A stretch of DNA of 64,000 nucleotides, taken from the NCBI GenBank assembly GCA_963764675.1, contig CAVXTQ010000007.1:372001-436000 (forward strand), in the 5' to 3' direction. This document shows, one piece after another, positions 16,620-25,325 of this stretch. The notes under the pieces are model-generated. The model did not search any database and had not been told where the DNA came from. It was given only the letters and a program-made list of their open reading frames with translations. A program made the position numbers and the translations under genes. Within the stretch, counting starts at the first letter, position 1, and each line of letters opens with the position of its first letter. The DNA comes from Acidiferrum sp963764675. GTDB lineage: Bacteria; Acidobacteriota; Terriglobia; Acidiferrales; UBA7541.

Positions 16620-17960
16620 ATGACGAACGCTCCGTTACGCCCACGACTCGGACTTTTCGACGCCACCATGATCGTGATGGGAGGCATCGTGGGTTCCGGC
16701 ATCTTCATCAATCCGTACGTCGTGGCGCTGCGTGTTCATACCCCATTTTTAATTCTGGGCGTCTGGGTGATGGGGGGCGTGCTGGCATTGCTGGGCGCGT
16801 TCATCTGGGCGGAATTGGCGACGCGGTTGCCGGGAGCTGGCGGACAGTATCTGTATCTGCGTGAGGCGTACCACCCTTCGGTCGCTTTCCTTTATGGATG
16901 GGTGTTGTTATTGGTCACGCAAACCGGTGGGATGGCCGCAGTGGCGGTGACCTTCGCAAAATATTTTCGCGAGATCAGCGGCTCGTCGGCCAGCGATGGC
17001 GTGATCGCGGCGACATCGCTGTTGGGACTAACGGCGATCAACTGCTTCGGCGCGCGCGCCGGAAGCAACGTGCAGAGCTTGCTGATGCTGTTGAAGGCGG
17101 GCGCAATCGTAGCCATGGTCGCTCTCGGTTTGTGGCTCGGCGGCGGAGTTCTTCATCCCTTGCCGCTACTGGACCGTCCGATTTCCCTGAGCCTCGCCGG
17201 AGCGATTGGCGCGGCCATGATTCCCATCGCCTTCGCGTACGGCGGTTGGCAGACGTCGAGCTTTGTTGCCGCGGAGATGCACGATCCGCGGCGTGATCTT
17301 TCCCGTGGACTGGTTCTCGGCGTGATCGGAGTCGTCGCTCTGTATCTCTCTGTGAATTTCGTTTGCTTGCGTGTGCTGGGCCCTGCCGGACTCGCCGCCA
17401 CGCACACGCCGGCCTCGGCGGTGATGCGCGCGGCCCTTGGCGAGCGTGGCGCGCAGTGGATCGCGATCGGCATTGCCATTTCCACGCTGGGCTTTCTCAG
17501 CCAGGGGATTCTGACTGCCCCGCGCGTGTACTATGCGATGGCGCGCGATGGTTTGTTCTTTCAGAGCGTTGGCAGACTGTCCCCTCGAACCGGAGCGCCG
17601 GTCGTCGCGATTGTGCTGCAAGGGCTTGCCGCGACCATCATCGCGCTCTCGGGGCGCTACGAGCAGATTCTGAACTACGTCGTCTCCATCGATTTCATAT
17701 CGTTCGGACTCACAGCCGCGTCGTTATTCGTTTTCAGGCGCAGAAGAGTCTCCGAAGATCTCGGGCCTTCAGAAGCCACGTACCTTGTCCCTGGGCATCC
17801 CTACACCACAGCGTTGTTTGTGCTGGCGTGCGCCGGAATTGTTGGCAGCACGATTTGGAGTTACCCAGGAAACAGCGCCTTCGGCTTCGTCATTCTACTC
17901 GCCGGGATTCCCGTATATTTGTATTGGAGTCGCAAGACGGTACATTCAGCGAAGTCATGA
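16620..17960 (+). CDS. APC-superfamily amino acid permease
   Basis: This is a polytopic inner-membrane transporter of about 446 residues with roughly twelve hydrophobic segments. The first helix carries GGIVGSGIFINP, the substrate-binding Gly-rich motif of the amino acid-polyamine-organocation family, and LPGAGGQYLYLREAYHP marks the LAT/AAT-type branch. I start at ATG 16620 (MTNAPLRPR). The frame is open to 16518, but that extension is Arg-rich and lies over the inverted repeats. The stop overlaps the next gene's start (ATGA), so the permease and an aminotransferase are translated together, which suggests uptake and use of an amino acid. It resembles the permease at 48693. Confidence 0.88.
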   Translation: MTNAPLRPRLGLFDATMIVMGGIVGSGIFINPYVVALRVHTPFLILGVWVMGGVLALLGAFIWAELATRLPGAGGQYLYLREAYHPSVAFLYGWVLLLVTQTGGMAAVAVTFAKYFREISGSSASDGVIAATSLLGLTAINCFGARAGSNVQSLLMLLKAGAIVAMVALGLWLGGGVLHPLPLLDRPISLSLAGAIGAAMIPIAFAYGGWQTSSFVAAEMHDPRRDLSRGLVLGVIGVVALYLSVNFVCLRVLGPAGLAATHTPASAVMRAALGERGAQWIAIGIAISTLGFLSQGILTAPRVYYAMARDGLFFQSVGRLSPRTGAPVVAIVLQGLAATIIALSGRYEQILNYVVSIDFISFGLTAASLFVFRRRRVSEDLGPSEATYLVPGHPYTTALFVLACAGIVGSTIWSYPGNSAFGFVILLAGIPVYLYWSRKTVHSAKS

Positions 17961-19030
17961 GACATCGACATTCCGATTACATGCAGTGGGCCAAGACGCA
18001 AAGCCGGGCGCGCTTCAATTTGGCCACCAGCGGCGTGGGTGCGTTCCCGTTGAGCGAGCTTGGCGTCACGATCGACCAGCTCGAAATTAACGGCGATAGC
18101 ACTTACGGCTATGCTCCGCTGCAAGTCGCCATCGCAAAAAAACACGGCGTCGACCCGGATTGCGTCGTCGCGGCAGCGGGAACGTCGATGGCGAATCACC
18201 TGGCGATGGCGGCGCTGATCGAGCCCGGCGACGAGGTTCTCATCGAGCATCCGACGTATGAGCTGCTGGTATCAACCGCCTCCTATCTCGGCGCGAACAT
18301 CAAGCGCTTCGCGCGCGAAGAGGCCAGCGGGTATGCGCTGGACGCTGCGGAAATCCGGCGGATGATTTCTCCTAAGACGAAGCTAATCGTCGTCACCAAT
18401 TTACACAATCCAAGCAGCGGGCTGGCACCGGAAGCCGTTCTTCGCGAGGTGGGCGACGTGGCGCGAAGCGTCGGTGCACACGTCCTCGTCGATGAGGTAT
18501 ATCTCGACGCCGTCTACGAAAACACGCCGAAGAGCGCCTTCCACCTCGGTCCGGAGTTTGTGGTCACCAGCAGCCTGACGAAAGTGTACGGGCTGAGCGG
18601 GCTGCGCTGCGGATGGATCCTCGCGCGGCCCGACATCGCGCGCTCCATGTGGCGGCTGAATGATTTGTTCGCTTCCATTCCCGCGCATCCCGGCGAGCTG
18701 CTGAGCGTCATTGCGTTTCAACACCTCGACAAGATTCGCGGCCGCGCCCGCGCAGTCGTCGAAGCGGATCGCGCATTGCTCGCAAGGTTCATCGCGCAAC
18801 ACGAATGCCAGGCATTCTCGACAGCGTCCACTGAATACGGGACCACGTCGTTTCCCCGCCTGAAAGCAGGCCACGTGGACGAATTTCTTGCGCGCCTGTG
18901 CCAGGAACACGACACGTCCGCGGTTCCGGGGCGCTTTTTCGGCATGCCCGATCACTTCCGCATCGGCATGGGTGTGAACACGGAAATGTTTGGCGAGGGG
19001 CTGCGCAGAATCGGCCTCGCGTTGCGGTAG
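17957..19030 (+). CDS. PLP-dependent class I/II aminotransferase
   Basis: The true product starts at ATG 17957 (MRHRHSDYMQW), overlapping the permease stop. The frame runs further upstream only as a shadow of the permease. The 357 residues show a fold-type I aminotransferase: NGDSTYGYAPL, GTSMANHLA in the cofactor phosphate-binding region, NLHNPSSG with the conserved Asn, DEVYLDAVY with the PLP-ring Asp, and the Schiff-base Lys in SSLTKVYGLSGLRCGW. The C-terminal Arg that binds the carboxylate is likely in HFRIGMG. The substrate is unknown; coupling to an amino acid permease suggests catabolism of the imported amino acid. murJ starts 25 nt later. Confidence 0.87.
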   Translation: MRHRHSDYMQWAKTQSRARFNLATSGVGAFPLSELGVTIDQLEINGDSTYGYAPLQVAIAKKHGVDPDCVVAAAGTSMANHLAMAALIEPGDEVLIEHPTYELLVSTASYLGANIKRFAREEASGYALDAAEIRRMISPKTKLIVVTNLHNPSSGLAPEAVLREVGDVARSVGAHVLVDEVYLDAVYENTPKSAFHLGPEFVVTSSLTKVYGLSGLRCGWILARPDIARSMWRLNDLFASIPAHPGELLSVIAFQHLDKIRGRARAVVEADRALLARFIAQHECQAFSTASTEYGTTSFPRLKAGHVDEFLARLCQEHDTSAVPGRFFGMPDHFRIGMGVNTEMFGEGLRRIGLALR

Positions 19031-19055
19031 CGAGCCGCTGGTCAAGCCAATTCCA

Positions 19056-20696
19056 ATGTCCACACCGCTAACGAGCACCCAAAGCCCGGCAACGTCCTCC
19101 GCGCCACCGGCAAAGCGTCGTGGTTCGCTCAAAGGCTCCGCCGCAGTTGTTGCCGCGGGAATCTTTCTCAGCCGTTCCGCGGGATTGATCCGTGATCGCG
19201 TCTTCGCGCATTATTTCGGTAACTCCGACGCGGCCGACGCGTTCAAAGCAGCCTTCCGCATTCCTAATTTTCTGCAGAATCTTTTCGGCGAAGGCGTTCT
19301 CTCGGCCTCTTTCATACCCGTATACGCCGGCCTGCTGGCTCGTAAAGACGAGAAGGAAGCGCGCCGCACGGCGGGTGCGGTGGCGGCGTTGCTCACCCTC
19401 AGTACATCTGTTCTGGTTTTACTCGGAGTTCTGGTCACTCCGTATCTGATCGACTTGATTGCGCCTGGATTTTCCGGCGCCAAGCGCGAACTTACCATCC
19501 ACTTAGTGCGCATCCTGTTTCCTGGCGCGGGGCTTCTCGTGCTTTCCGCGTGGTGTCTCGGCATCCTCAATAGTCACATGCGGTTTTTCCTTTCGTATAC
19601 GGCGCCCGTCATTTGGAACGCCGCGCTGGTCGCCGCCATGTGGATCTACGGTGGTCGCTATCCGCAATACCCCCTTGCCGCAATTCTCGCCTGGGCTTCC
19701 GTGGTCGGCAGCGCGTTGCAAGTAGCCGTGCAGCTTCCCGTGGTTCTTCGCCTGCTGCGCGGCTTGCACCTCTCTCTCGACTATCGCCTCGAGCATATCC
19801 GCATCGTGGTTCGCAACTTTTTTCCTGTTTTCGTAAGTCGCGGAGTCGTGCAGATATCCGCCTACGTGGACGCGCTCCTGGCCAGCTTGTTGCCCACCGG
19901 AGCGGTTGCGGCACTGGCCTATGCACAAACTCTGTACACCTTGCCGGTCAGCTTGTTCGGCATGTCTGTCTCGGCCGCGGAGTTGCCCGCGATGTCCAGC
20001 GCGGTCGGCAGCGAGCAAGAAATTTCCGAGACGCTGCGTACTCGGCTCAACGCCGGCCTCCGCCAGATAGCCTTTTTCGTAGTGCCCTCGGTCGTGGCCT
20101 TCCTTGTCCTTGGAGATGCCATCGTCGCCGCCATCTATCAAACCGGCCGCTTTGGCCACGCGGATGTGCTCTACGTTTGGGGCATTCTCGCCGGTTCTAC
20201 GGTGGGCCTTCTCGCTTCCACACTTGGGCGCCTCTACGCTTCCACGTACTACGCGCTCAAAGACACGCGCACCCCGCTGCGATTTGCCATCCTTCGCGTG
20301 ATCTTGACCACAATTCTCGGCTATTTAGCAGCCCTGCCGCTGCCGCACTTGCTCGGCATCGAAGCGCGCTGGGGCGTCGCCGGCTTGACCATTTCTGCGG
20401 GCGTCTCTTCTTGGATCGAATTCGTGCTCCTGCGCCGCTCGTTGAACGCGCGCATCGGCGCCACGGGGCTTGCCGTAGCGTATCTTGTCAGAGCCTGGGG
20501 AGTGGCGTTGCTCGCCGCTGGCGCGGGTCGCACTATTTTTCTGTTTGGTTCAGGTCACCTGCAGAGAATCATCTTGGCCGTGGTCGTCCTAGGCGTGTAC
20601 GGTTCGATCTATTTCGCAGCGATGGCCGCGCTGGGGATTCCGGAAGCAAAGTCTTTCCTTGCCAGAGTCCAGCGCATGACTACCCAGCGCTCCTAG
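19056..20696 (+). CDS. murJ: Lipid II flippase MurJ (MviN)
   Basis: MurJ moves lipid-linked peptidoglycan precursor across the inner membrane. The 546-residue protein has about fourteen hydrophobic segments and the MviN signature at the start: GIFLSRSAGLIRDRVFAHYFG, then AFRIPNFLQNLFGEG and SASFIPVYA. The later SLFGMSVSAAELPAMS and YALKDTRTPLRFA are also typical. ATG 19056 is chosen because the preceding residues overlap the aminotransferase gene in another frame and add nothing conserved. A Pro/Ser-rich N-terminal extension of about 30 residues precedes the first helix. The gene converges on the DUF1080 gene. Confidence 0.95.
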   Translation: MSTPLTSTQSPATSSAPPAKRRGSLKGSAAVVAAGIFLSRSAGLIRDRVFAHYFGNSDAADAFKAAFRIPNFLQNLFGEGVLSASFIPVYAGLLARKDEKEARRTAGAVAALLTLSTSVLVLLGVLVTPYLIDLIAPGFSGAKRELTIHLVRILFPGAGLLVLSAWCLGILNSHMRFFLSYTAPVIWNAALVAAMWIYGGRYPQYPLAAILAWASVVGSALQVAVQLPVVLRLLRGLHLSLDYRLEHIRIVVRNFFPVFVSRGVVQISAYVDALLASLLPTGAVAALAYAQTLYTLPVSLFGMSVSAAELPAMSSAVGSEQEISETLRTRLNAGLRQIAFFVVPSVVAFLVLGDAIVAAIYQTGRFGHADVLYVWGILAGSTVGLLASTLGRLYASTYYALKDTRTPLRFAILRVILTTILGYLAALPLPHLLGIEARWGVAGLTISAGVSSWIEFVLLRRSLNARIGATGLAVAYLVRAWGVALLAAGAGRTIFLFGSGHLQRIILAVVVLGVYGSIYFAAMAALGIPEAKSFLARVQRMTTQRS

Positions 20697-20732
20697 CCTT
20701 CAAAGTTAGCGTTCTCGCCAAAGACTAACCGC

Positions 20733-21500
20733 CTACTCCGCCAACTCCCGCACCCAGATATTCCGGTAACGCACCGGATGATTGTGATCCTGCAGCGCTA
20801 GCGGCAGCTTGTCCGGCTGCTTTTCATACTCCGGCTCGTCGCTTGCCGTCGATCCCTGAATCTCTACATTGTCTTGCACCAATACGCCGTTATGGAGCAC
20901 CGTGACCCGCGCCTTGCGCGTAACTTTCCCATCGCCGCCAAAGCGCGGTCCGTGGAAAACGATGTCGTAGGTTTGCCATTCGCCCGGCGGACGCGAAGCA
21001 TTCACCAGCGGCGGATATTGCCCGTAGACCGCGGCGGCCGACCCGTCGGCATACGTTTTGTTGTGATACGAATCAAGCACCTGGATTTCGTACAGTCCCA
21101 TCAGGAACACGCCGCTGTTGCCGCGGTCCTGGTCCTCGCCCTTCGGCGGCGACGGTTCAGCAAACTCCACGTGCAACTGGCAATCCCCGAACGCCTGGCG
21201 TGTGTAGATGTACCCGGTCTTGGGCGTGGTCTCGAAATAGTCGCTTCCCACCTTCCATTTAGCGGCGCTTCCATCTTTGTGCGTCCACTTGGAAAGATCT
21301 TTGCCGTCAAACAGCACCACGGCGTCCGATGGCGGGCGCCCCGCGGCCGGATCGGTGCTCGCCGTCCCCGGATCGACGACCGTCGGCGCCGGCCGGTTCC
21401 TGTCGTGCGGTTTCCATTGCGTTTGTGCTTGTGTGCCGCTCGCAAAGCAAACCAGCAGCAGCGCGGTCACGCCGCTGAACAGTCCAAGAGCTTTTCTCAT
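20733..21500 (-). CDS. Secreted DUF1080 (3-keto-disaccharide hydrolase-like) protein
   Basis: The 255-residue protein has a signal peptide (MRKALGLFSGVTALLL, cleavage near TQAQ) and one concanavalin-like DUF1080 domain. That domain shows VVLFDGKDLSKW near the start, FGDCQLHVEF, RGNSGVFLMGLYEIQVLDS and the closing PLALQDHNHPVRYRNIWVRE, all hallmark segments. Some members hydrolyse 3-keto-glycosides and others bind glycans, so activity is inferred only. It probably works in the periplasm. The gene is leftward and unlinked in transcription to murJ. Confidence 0.88.
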   Translation of the reverse strand: MRKALGLFSGVTALLLVCFASGTQAQTQWKPHDRNRPAPTVVDPGTASTDPAAGRPPSDAVVLFDGKDLSKWTHKDGSAAKWKVGSDYFETTPKTGYIYTRQAFGDCQLHVEFAEPSPPKGEDQDRGNSGVFLMGLYEIQVLDSYHNKTYADGSAAAVYGQYPPLVNASRPPGEWQTYDIVFHGPRFGGDGKVTRKARVTVLHNGVLVQDNVEIQGSTASDEPEYEKQPDKLPLALQDHNHPVRYRNIWVRELAE

Positions 21501-21609
21501 TTGAAAGACTCCATCTTCAAGGTATCGGCATTAGCGTGCTCGCATCCGCGGACAGCGCGCAGCGATATCCTCATCCATATCACAGAACGAGGCAGAAGTG
21601 TCATTCTGA

Positions 21610-21630
21610 GGGCATCCGATGAGGATGCCC
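21610..21630. repeat. Inverted repeat between the DUF1080 gene and nudK
   Basis: GGGCATCC and GGATGCCC are 8-base arms around GATGA, between two leftward genes. The flanking bases (gtcattctgag before, gatcgaag after) look like a dispersed intergenic repeat rather than coding sequence. It could terminate nudK transcription, though no U-tract is present. Confidence 0.4.
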
Positions 21631-21716
21631 GATCGAAGATTCCGGCTCCTGCCGGAAAGAGTCTCAACTTCAAGTGCGCTGCCAGCGAAAACTCGCATTC
21701 GACATCACCCTCCGCG

Positions 21717-22301
21717 TCATCCCAACAAGCTGTGCAGCTTGGCGTATTGCAGCAGCATGATGGTCTTGCCGTCCGCGATCTCGCCGCTGTCGATCATTTC
21801 CATCGCTTGTTGCAGCGGAATCTCCAGCACCTCGATATCTTCGCCTTCGTGATGGACTCCGCCGCCCGAGGTCCTGTCCTCGCGATCGTATTCGCCGACG
21901 AAAAAATAAAGCTTCTCCGTCACCGACCCCGGGCTCATATATGCTTCGAAGACTTTTCTCGGGTTGCGGATTCGAAATCCAGTCTCTTCCGCCACCTCGC
22001 GTTGAATGCATTCTTCCGGCGCTTCCTTATCCATGATCCCGCCGCAAGCCTCCACCAGCATCCCGTCGGCCTGTCCGTTCACGTAGGCGGGGTACCGAAA
22101 CTGCCGCGTCAGTGCGACGGTTCCGTGCGTCCGGTTGAACAGCAAAATGGCCGCCCCATTTCCCCGGTCATAGGTTTCACGGCTTTGCGTTTGCCAAGTG
22201 CCGTCGCGCCGCAAATAGTCAAAGGTCGTCTTCTTCAACAAATACCAGTCGTCGGAGAGTGTCTGCACCGATCGAATTCGAATACGAGTCGATTCCGCCA
22301 T
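21717..22301 (-). CDS. nudK: Nudix hydrolase of the NudK/ADP-sugar type
   Basis: The 194-residue protein has a complete Nudix box, GIMDKEAPEECIQREVAEETGF, whose Glu residues bind Mg. The flanking DRGNGAAILLFN, QFRYPAYVNG, YMSPGSVTEKLYFF, EDIEVLEIP and DGKTIMLLQY follow the order seen in E. coli NudK, which cleaves GDP-mannose. ADP-ribose pyrophosphatases share much of this, so substrate choice is uncertain. It acts in the cytosol to hydrolyse nucleotide sugars. It is divergent from the kinase gene. Confidence 0.85.
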   Translation of the reverse strand: MAESTRIRIRSVQTLSDDWYLLKKTTFDYLRRDGTWQTQSRETYDRGNGAAILLFNRTHGTVALTRQFRYPAYVNGQADGMLVEACGGIMDKEAPEECIQREVAEETGFRIRNPRKVFEAYMSPGSVTEKLYFFVGEYDREDRTSGGGVHHEGEDIEVLEIPLQQAMEMIDSGEIADGKTIMLLQYAKLHSLLG

Positions 22302-22439
22302 AGGTTGGGTGTCCGCTTAGGTTCGCATTTGGATGCAGCCCTTTCTGCGGGCAAAGCTGTTTCGTACAGCGCACGAACAGAATACGACGCGCGTGCAATA
22401 GGTCCAAAACGCAAATCTCAGATAGCGTATCCCGCTTCA

Positions 22440-22468
22440 TTGACTTGCCCGGGACCCCAACCTAAGAT
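22440..22468 (+). promoter_or_regulatory. Candidate promoter of the kinase gene, near-leaderless
   Basis: TTGACT (22440-22445) and TAAGAT (22463-22468) are separated by 17 nt. The predicted transcript would begin only a few bases before ATG 22478, and no ribosome site precedes that ATG, so the mRNA may be almost leaderless. Confidence 0.4.
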
Positions 22469-22477
22469 GTCCACAAA

Positions 22478-25099
22478 ATGGCGGACTCTCAATCCCTTCT
22501 CGGGCAGACCATTTCGCACTACCGCATCCTCGAAAAACTTGGCGGTGGCGGTATGGGCGTCGTTTACAAGGCCGAGGATTCACGCCTTCGCCGCTTCGTC
22601 GCACTGAAGTTCCTTCCCGACGATGTAGCCAAAGACCCCCAGGCTCTGGCTCGCTTTCAGCGCGAAGCACAAGCCGCTTCCGCTCTCAATCATCCTAATA
22701 TCTGCACTATCTACGACATCGGCGAAGAAGGTGGTAAGGCCTTCATCGCCATGGAATATTTGGAAGGTGGGACTCTCAAACATCTTATCTCCGGCCGTCC
22801 GTTTGAACTGGAACGCCTTCTCGACATCTCCACAGAGATCGCCGAGGCGCTGGACGCTGCTCACTCCAAGGGCATCATCCATCGCGACATCAAGCCCGCC
22901 AACATTTTCGTCTCCGAACGTGGCCACGCCAAAATCCTCGACTTTGGCCTTGCGAAGGCTACTTCCGCCAGGCCCTCGACCGGCGAGACCGACGTCCTGC
23001 CCACTTTAGAAGTCGATCCGGAGCACCTCACTAGTCCCGGCACGACCTTGGGGACCGTCGCCTATATGTCTCCCGAACAAGCCCTCGGAAAGGAACTCGA
23101 CGCTCGTACCGACCTGTTTTCTTTCGGCACTGTGCTCTACGAGATGGCCACCGGCGCGCTCCCTTTTCGTGGAGACACCTCCGCCGCCTCTTTCAACGCC
23201 CTTCTCAGCAAAGATCCCGTGCCCCCTCTGCGCCTCAATCCCGATCTGCCTCCCGACCTGGAGCGCATCATCACCAAGGCTCTCGAGAAGGATCGCGAAG
23301 TCCGCTACCAGAGCGCCGCTGAGTTGCGCGCCGACCTCAAGCGGCTAAAGCGCGACACGAGCACGGGCAAAATGCCCGTGGCGACCTCCGTCCCAGCCTC
23401 CGCTCCACCTAAATCCCGCTGGCTTTGGCCCGCCGCCGCTCTGCTGGGAATCGTCGTGCTTGTTGGCATCTTTATGTTGCTGCGTTCGCCGGCCCCTCCA
23501 CCCAGAGTGCTGGCTACCACGCAGATCACCCACGATGGACGCGGCAAGGGTGAGCTTATCACCGACGGTTCGCGCCTTTATATCGGTGAGTTCGACACTG
23601 GGAACAACGTTTTGACACAAGTGTCCACCAAAGGAGGCGAGACCTCGGTAATCCCGACGCCCTTTCCGAACACTCGCATCTTTGACATCTCTCCCGATCA
23701 TTCACAATTGTTGGCCCAAAGTTTTACCGGAACAGAACCGGAAGATCCCTTCTTTACAATTCCCCTGCCGGCTGGGGCTCCGCGGCGCTTGGCAGACGTC
23801 ATAGGTCACAGCGCTGCATGGTCTCCGGACGGACACCTCCTCGCGTTTACAAGGGGCTTGGATCTTTTTTTGGCGAATGCGGATGGCACCGGTGCTCGCA
23901 AGCTGGTCACCACCTCCGACAACGCCTTTGCGCTGGCTTTCTCCCCCGATGGCAGTCGCATTCGATTTACCCTCGGAGCATTCCACCAGGCTCCGAACTC
24001 GCTCTGGGAGGTCCACACAGACGGTACTGCCCTGCATGAGCTGTTTCCGGGATGGCACAGCCCTCCGGTGGAATGCTGTGGTACGTGGGCTTCCGACGGG
24101 CGTTACTTTTTCTTTGCTTCGGGGGCCGATATTTGGGTGCAGATCGAAAAAACAGGGTTCCTTCAGCGACGTGTCCCCCGTCCCATACGCCTCACTACCG
24201 GCCCGCTCCAATTTTACAGCGCTCTCCCTAGCTCTGACGGTAAGGCACTCTTTGTCGTCGGGAGCCAGTCGCGCGGTGAACTGGTCCGTTCGGAATCTCA
24301 TTCGCAGCAGTTCGTTCCTTTTCTGTCAGGTATTTCGGCTGGTGAATTGGACTTTTCGCGCGACGCCAAATGGGTCACTTACGTGACCTATCCAGAGCAT
24401 GTCCTGTGGCGAAGTCGCGTTGACGGGACCGACCGTCTCCAACTCACCTACCCACCGATGTCTGCCCACCTGCCTCGTTGGTCTCCCGATGGTTCGCAGA
24501 TCGCCTACTCGGCGGCCCTGCCGGGCAAGGTACTGAAGATGTTTCTGATCTCAGCCCAAGGTGGCGAGTCTGAGGAACTGCTAACGGAAGATCAAGCCGA
24601 ACTGGATGCCAGTTGGTCTCTGGATGGCTCGCGCATCGCCTTTGGGCGCCAAGTCGTCTCTTCGATCTATATCCTCGACTTGAAAACCCGTCAGGTCTCC
24701 ACCGTCCCGGACTCTGGCGGCCTGTTCAGTCCGCGCTGGTCCCCCGATGGCGGGCACCTCGCCGGTCTTTCCGCAGATTCCAAGCGGCTCATGCTCTTCG
24801 ATTTCAAGACCCAGAAATGGTCGGAATGGATTAACGAAGCAGGTGTCGTTGGCTTTCCGACTTGGGCTCGCGACTCAAATTATCTCTACTACGATGTAGG
24901 ATCAACCGATCATCCGACATTTAGGCGCGCCAAAGTCGGTCAGACCAAGTCCGAATTCGTGCTGGATTTGACCAATCTAGACAGATATGGCGACAACCTT
25001 ATCGGCCAATGGAGTGGCCTCGCTCCCGACGGCTCGCCTCTCTTTGTTCGCGATCTGAGCACACAGGAAGTCTACGCACTCGACCTCGAGCTTCCTTAA
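22478..25099 (+). CDS. Ser/Thr protein kinase with transmembrane segment and beta-propeller sensor
   Basis: Residues 1-290 are a Hanks-type kinase: the Gly-rich loop LGGGGMGVVYKAED, Lys44 in VALKF, catalytic HRDIKPAN at 135-142, DFG at 155-157, and APE-equivalent SPEQ. A linker follows, then one transmembrane helix near 312-335 (WLWPAAALLGIVVLVGIFML). The exported 540 residues contain TolB/WD40-like PD40 units (SPDG, WSPDGSQIAYS, WSLDGSRIAFG). The layout suggests an envelope sensor signalling to cytosolic kinase activity; targets are unknown. The linker codons for STGKMPVAT contain a REP-like palindrome (23362-23380). The 873-residue size is normal for acidobacterial kinases of this type. Confidence 0.9.
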   Translation: MADSQSLLGQTISHYRILEKLGGGGMGVVYKAEDSRLRRFVALKFLPDDVAKDPQALARFQREAQAASALNHPNICTIYDIGEEGGKAFIAMEYLEGGTLKHLISGRPFELERLLDISTEIAEALDAAHSKGIIHRDIKPANIFVSERGHAKILDFGLAKATSARPSTGETDVLPTLEVDPEHLTSPGTTLGTVAYMSPEQALGKELDARTDLFSFGTVLYEMATGALPFRGDTSAASFNALLSKDPVPPLRLNPDLPPDLERIITKALEKDREVRYQSAAELRADLKRLKRDTSTGKMPVATSVPASAPPKSRWLWPAAALLGIVVLVGIFMLLRSPAPPPRVLATTQITHDGRGKGELITDGSRLYIGEFDTGNNVLTQVSTKGGETSVIPTPFPNTRIFDISPDHSQLLAQSFTGTEPEDPFFTIPLPAGAPRRLADVIGHSAAWSPDGHLLAFTRGLDLFLANADGTGARKLVTTSDNAFALAFSPDGSRIRFTLGAFHQAPNSLWEVHTDGTALHELFPGWHSPPVECCGTWASDGRYFFFASGADIWVQIEKTGFLQRRVPRPIRLTTGPLQFYSALPSSDGKALFVVGSQSRGELVRSESHSQQFVPFLSGISAGELDFSRDAKWVTYVTYPEHVLWRSRVDGTDRLQLTYPPMSAHLPRWSPDGSQIAYSAALPGKVLKMFLISAQGGESEELLTEDQAELDASWSLDGSRIAFGRQVVSSIYILDLKTRQVSTVPDSGGLFSPRWSPDGGHLAGLSADSKRLMLFDFKTQKWSEWINEAGVVGFPTWARDSNYLYYDVGSTDHPTFRRAKVGQTKSEFVLDLTNLDRYGDNLIGQWSGLAPDGSPLFVRDLSTQEVYALDLELP
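23362..23380. repeat. REP-like palindrome inside the kinase linker
   Basis: CACGGGCA and TGCCCGTG are perfect 8-base arms around AAA. It is in frame in the linker between kinase domain and membrane helix, where an insertion would be tolerated. Confidence 0.5.
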
Positions 25100-25110
25100 T
25101 CGCGTGCGTA

Positions 25111-25132
25111 GCACAGGCACTCTTGCCTGTGC
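25111..25132. repeat. REP-like palindrome, GCACAGGCA type
   Basis: GCACAGGCA and TGCCTGTGC are perfect 9-base arms around CTCT, just after the kinase gene. It is close in sequence to the palindrome at 37262. As a hairpin it could also protect or end the kinase transcript. Confidence 0.6.
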
Positions 25133-25187
25133 CCGGTCACAACACACTCGAACGCGTCTGCCGCGCTAGCCGTAGCCGCCCTTGTTG

Positions 25188-25209
25188 GGGGCGCAGCATG
25201 CTGCGCCCC
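25188..25209. repeat. REP-like palindrome, GGGGCGCAGCA type
   Basis: GGGGCGCAGCA abuts its reverse complement TGCTGCGCCCC. Exactly the same 11-base arms recur at 29455. It lies between the kinase gene and uvrC; the rest of 25100-25325 shows no gene. Confidence 0.65.
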
Positions 25210-25325
25210 ATCTCGGCAACCAACCCAAGACTTGAGCACCCGAGCACCGCTGCCGGACAATGTTGCACTCCATCACTCGCCACCCACCACTCTAGTATCA
25301 TGGAACTTGCTCGGCCTTAACGCCC

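Noticed and set aside
19613..20728. 371-codon frame inside murJ
   Set aside because: It overlaps murJ in another frame and has shadow composition.
20874..22607. 577-codon plus-strand open frame across the DUF1080 and nudK genes
   Set aside because: Both leftward genes are clearly recognised. The antisense frame is His/Arg/Ser-rich and shows no domain.
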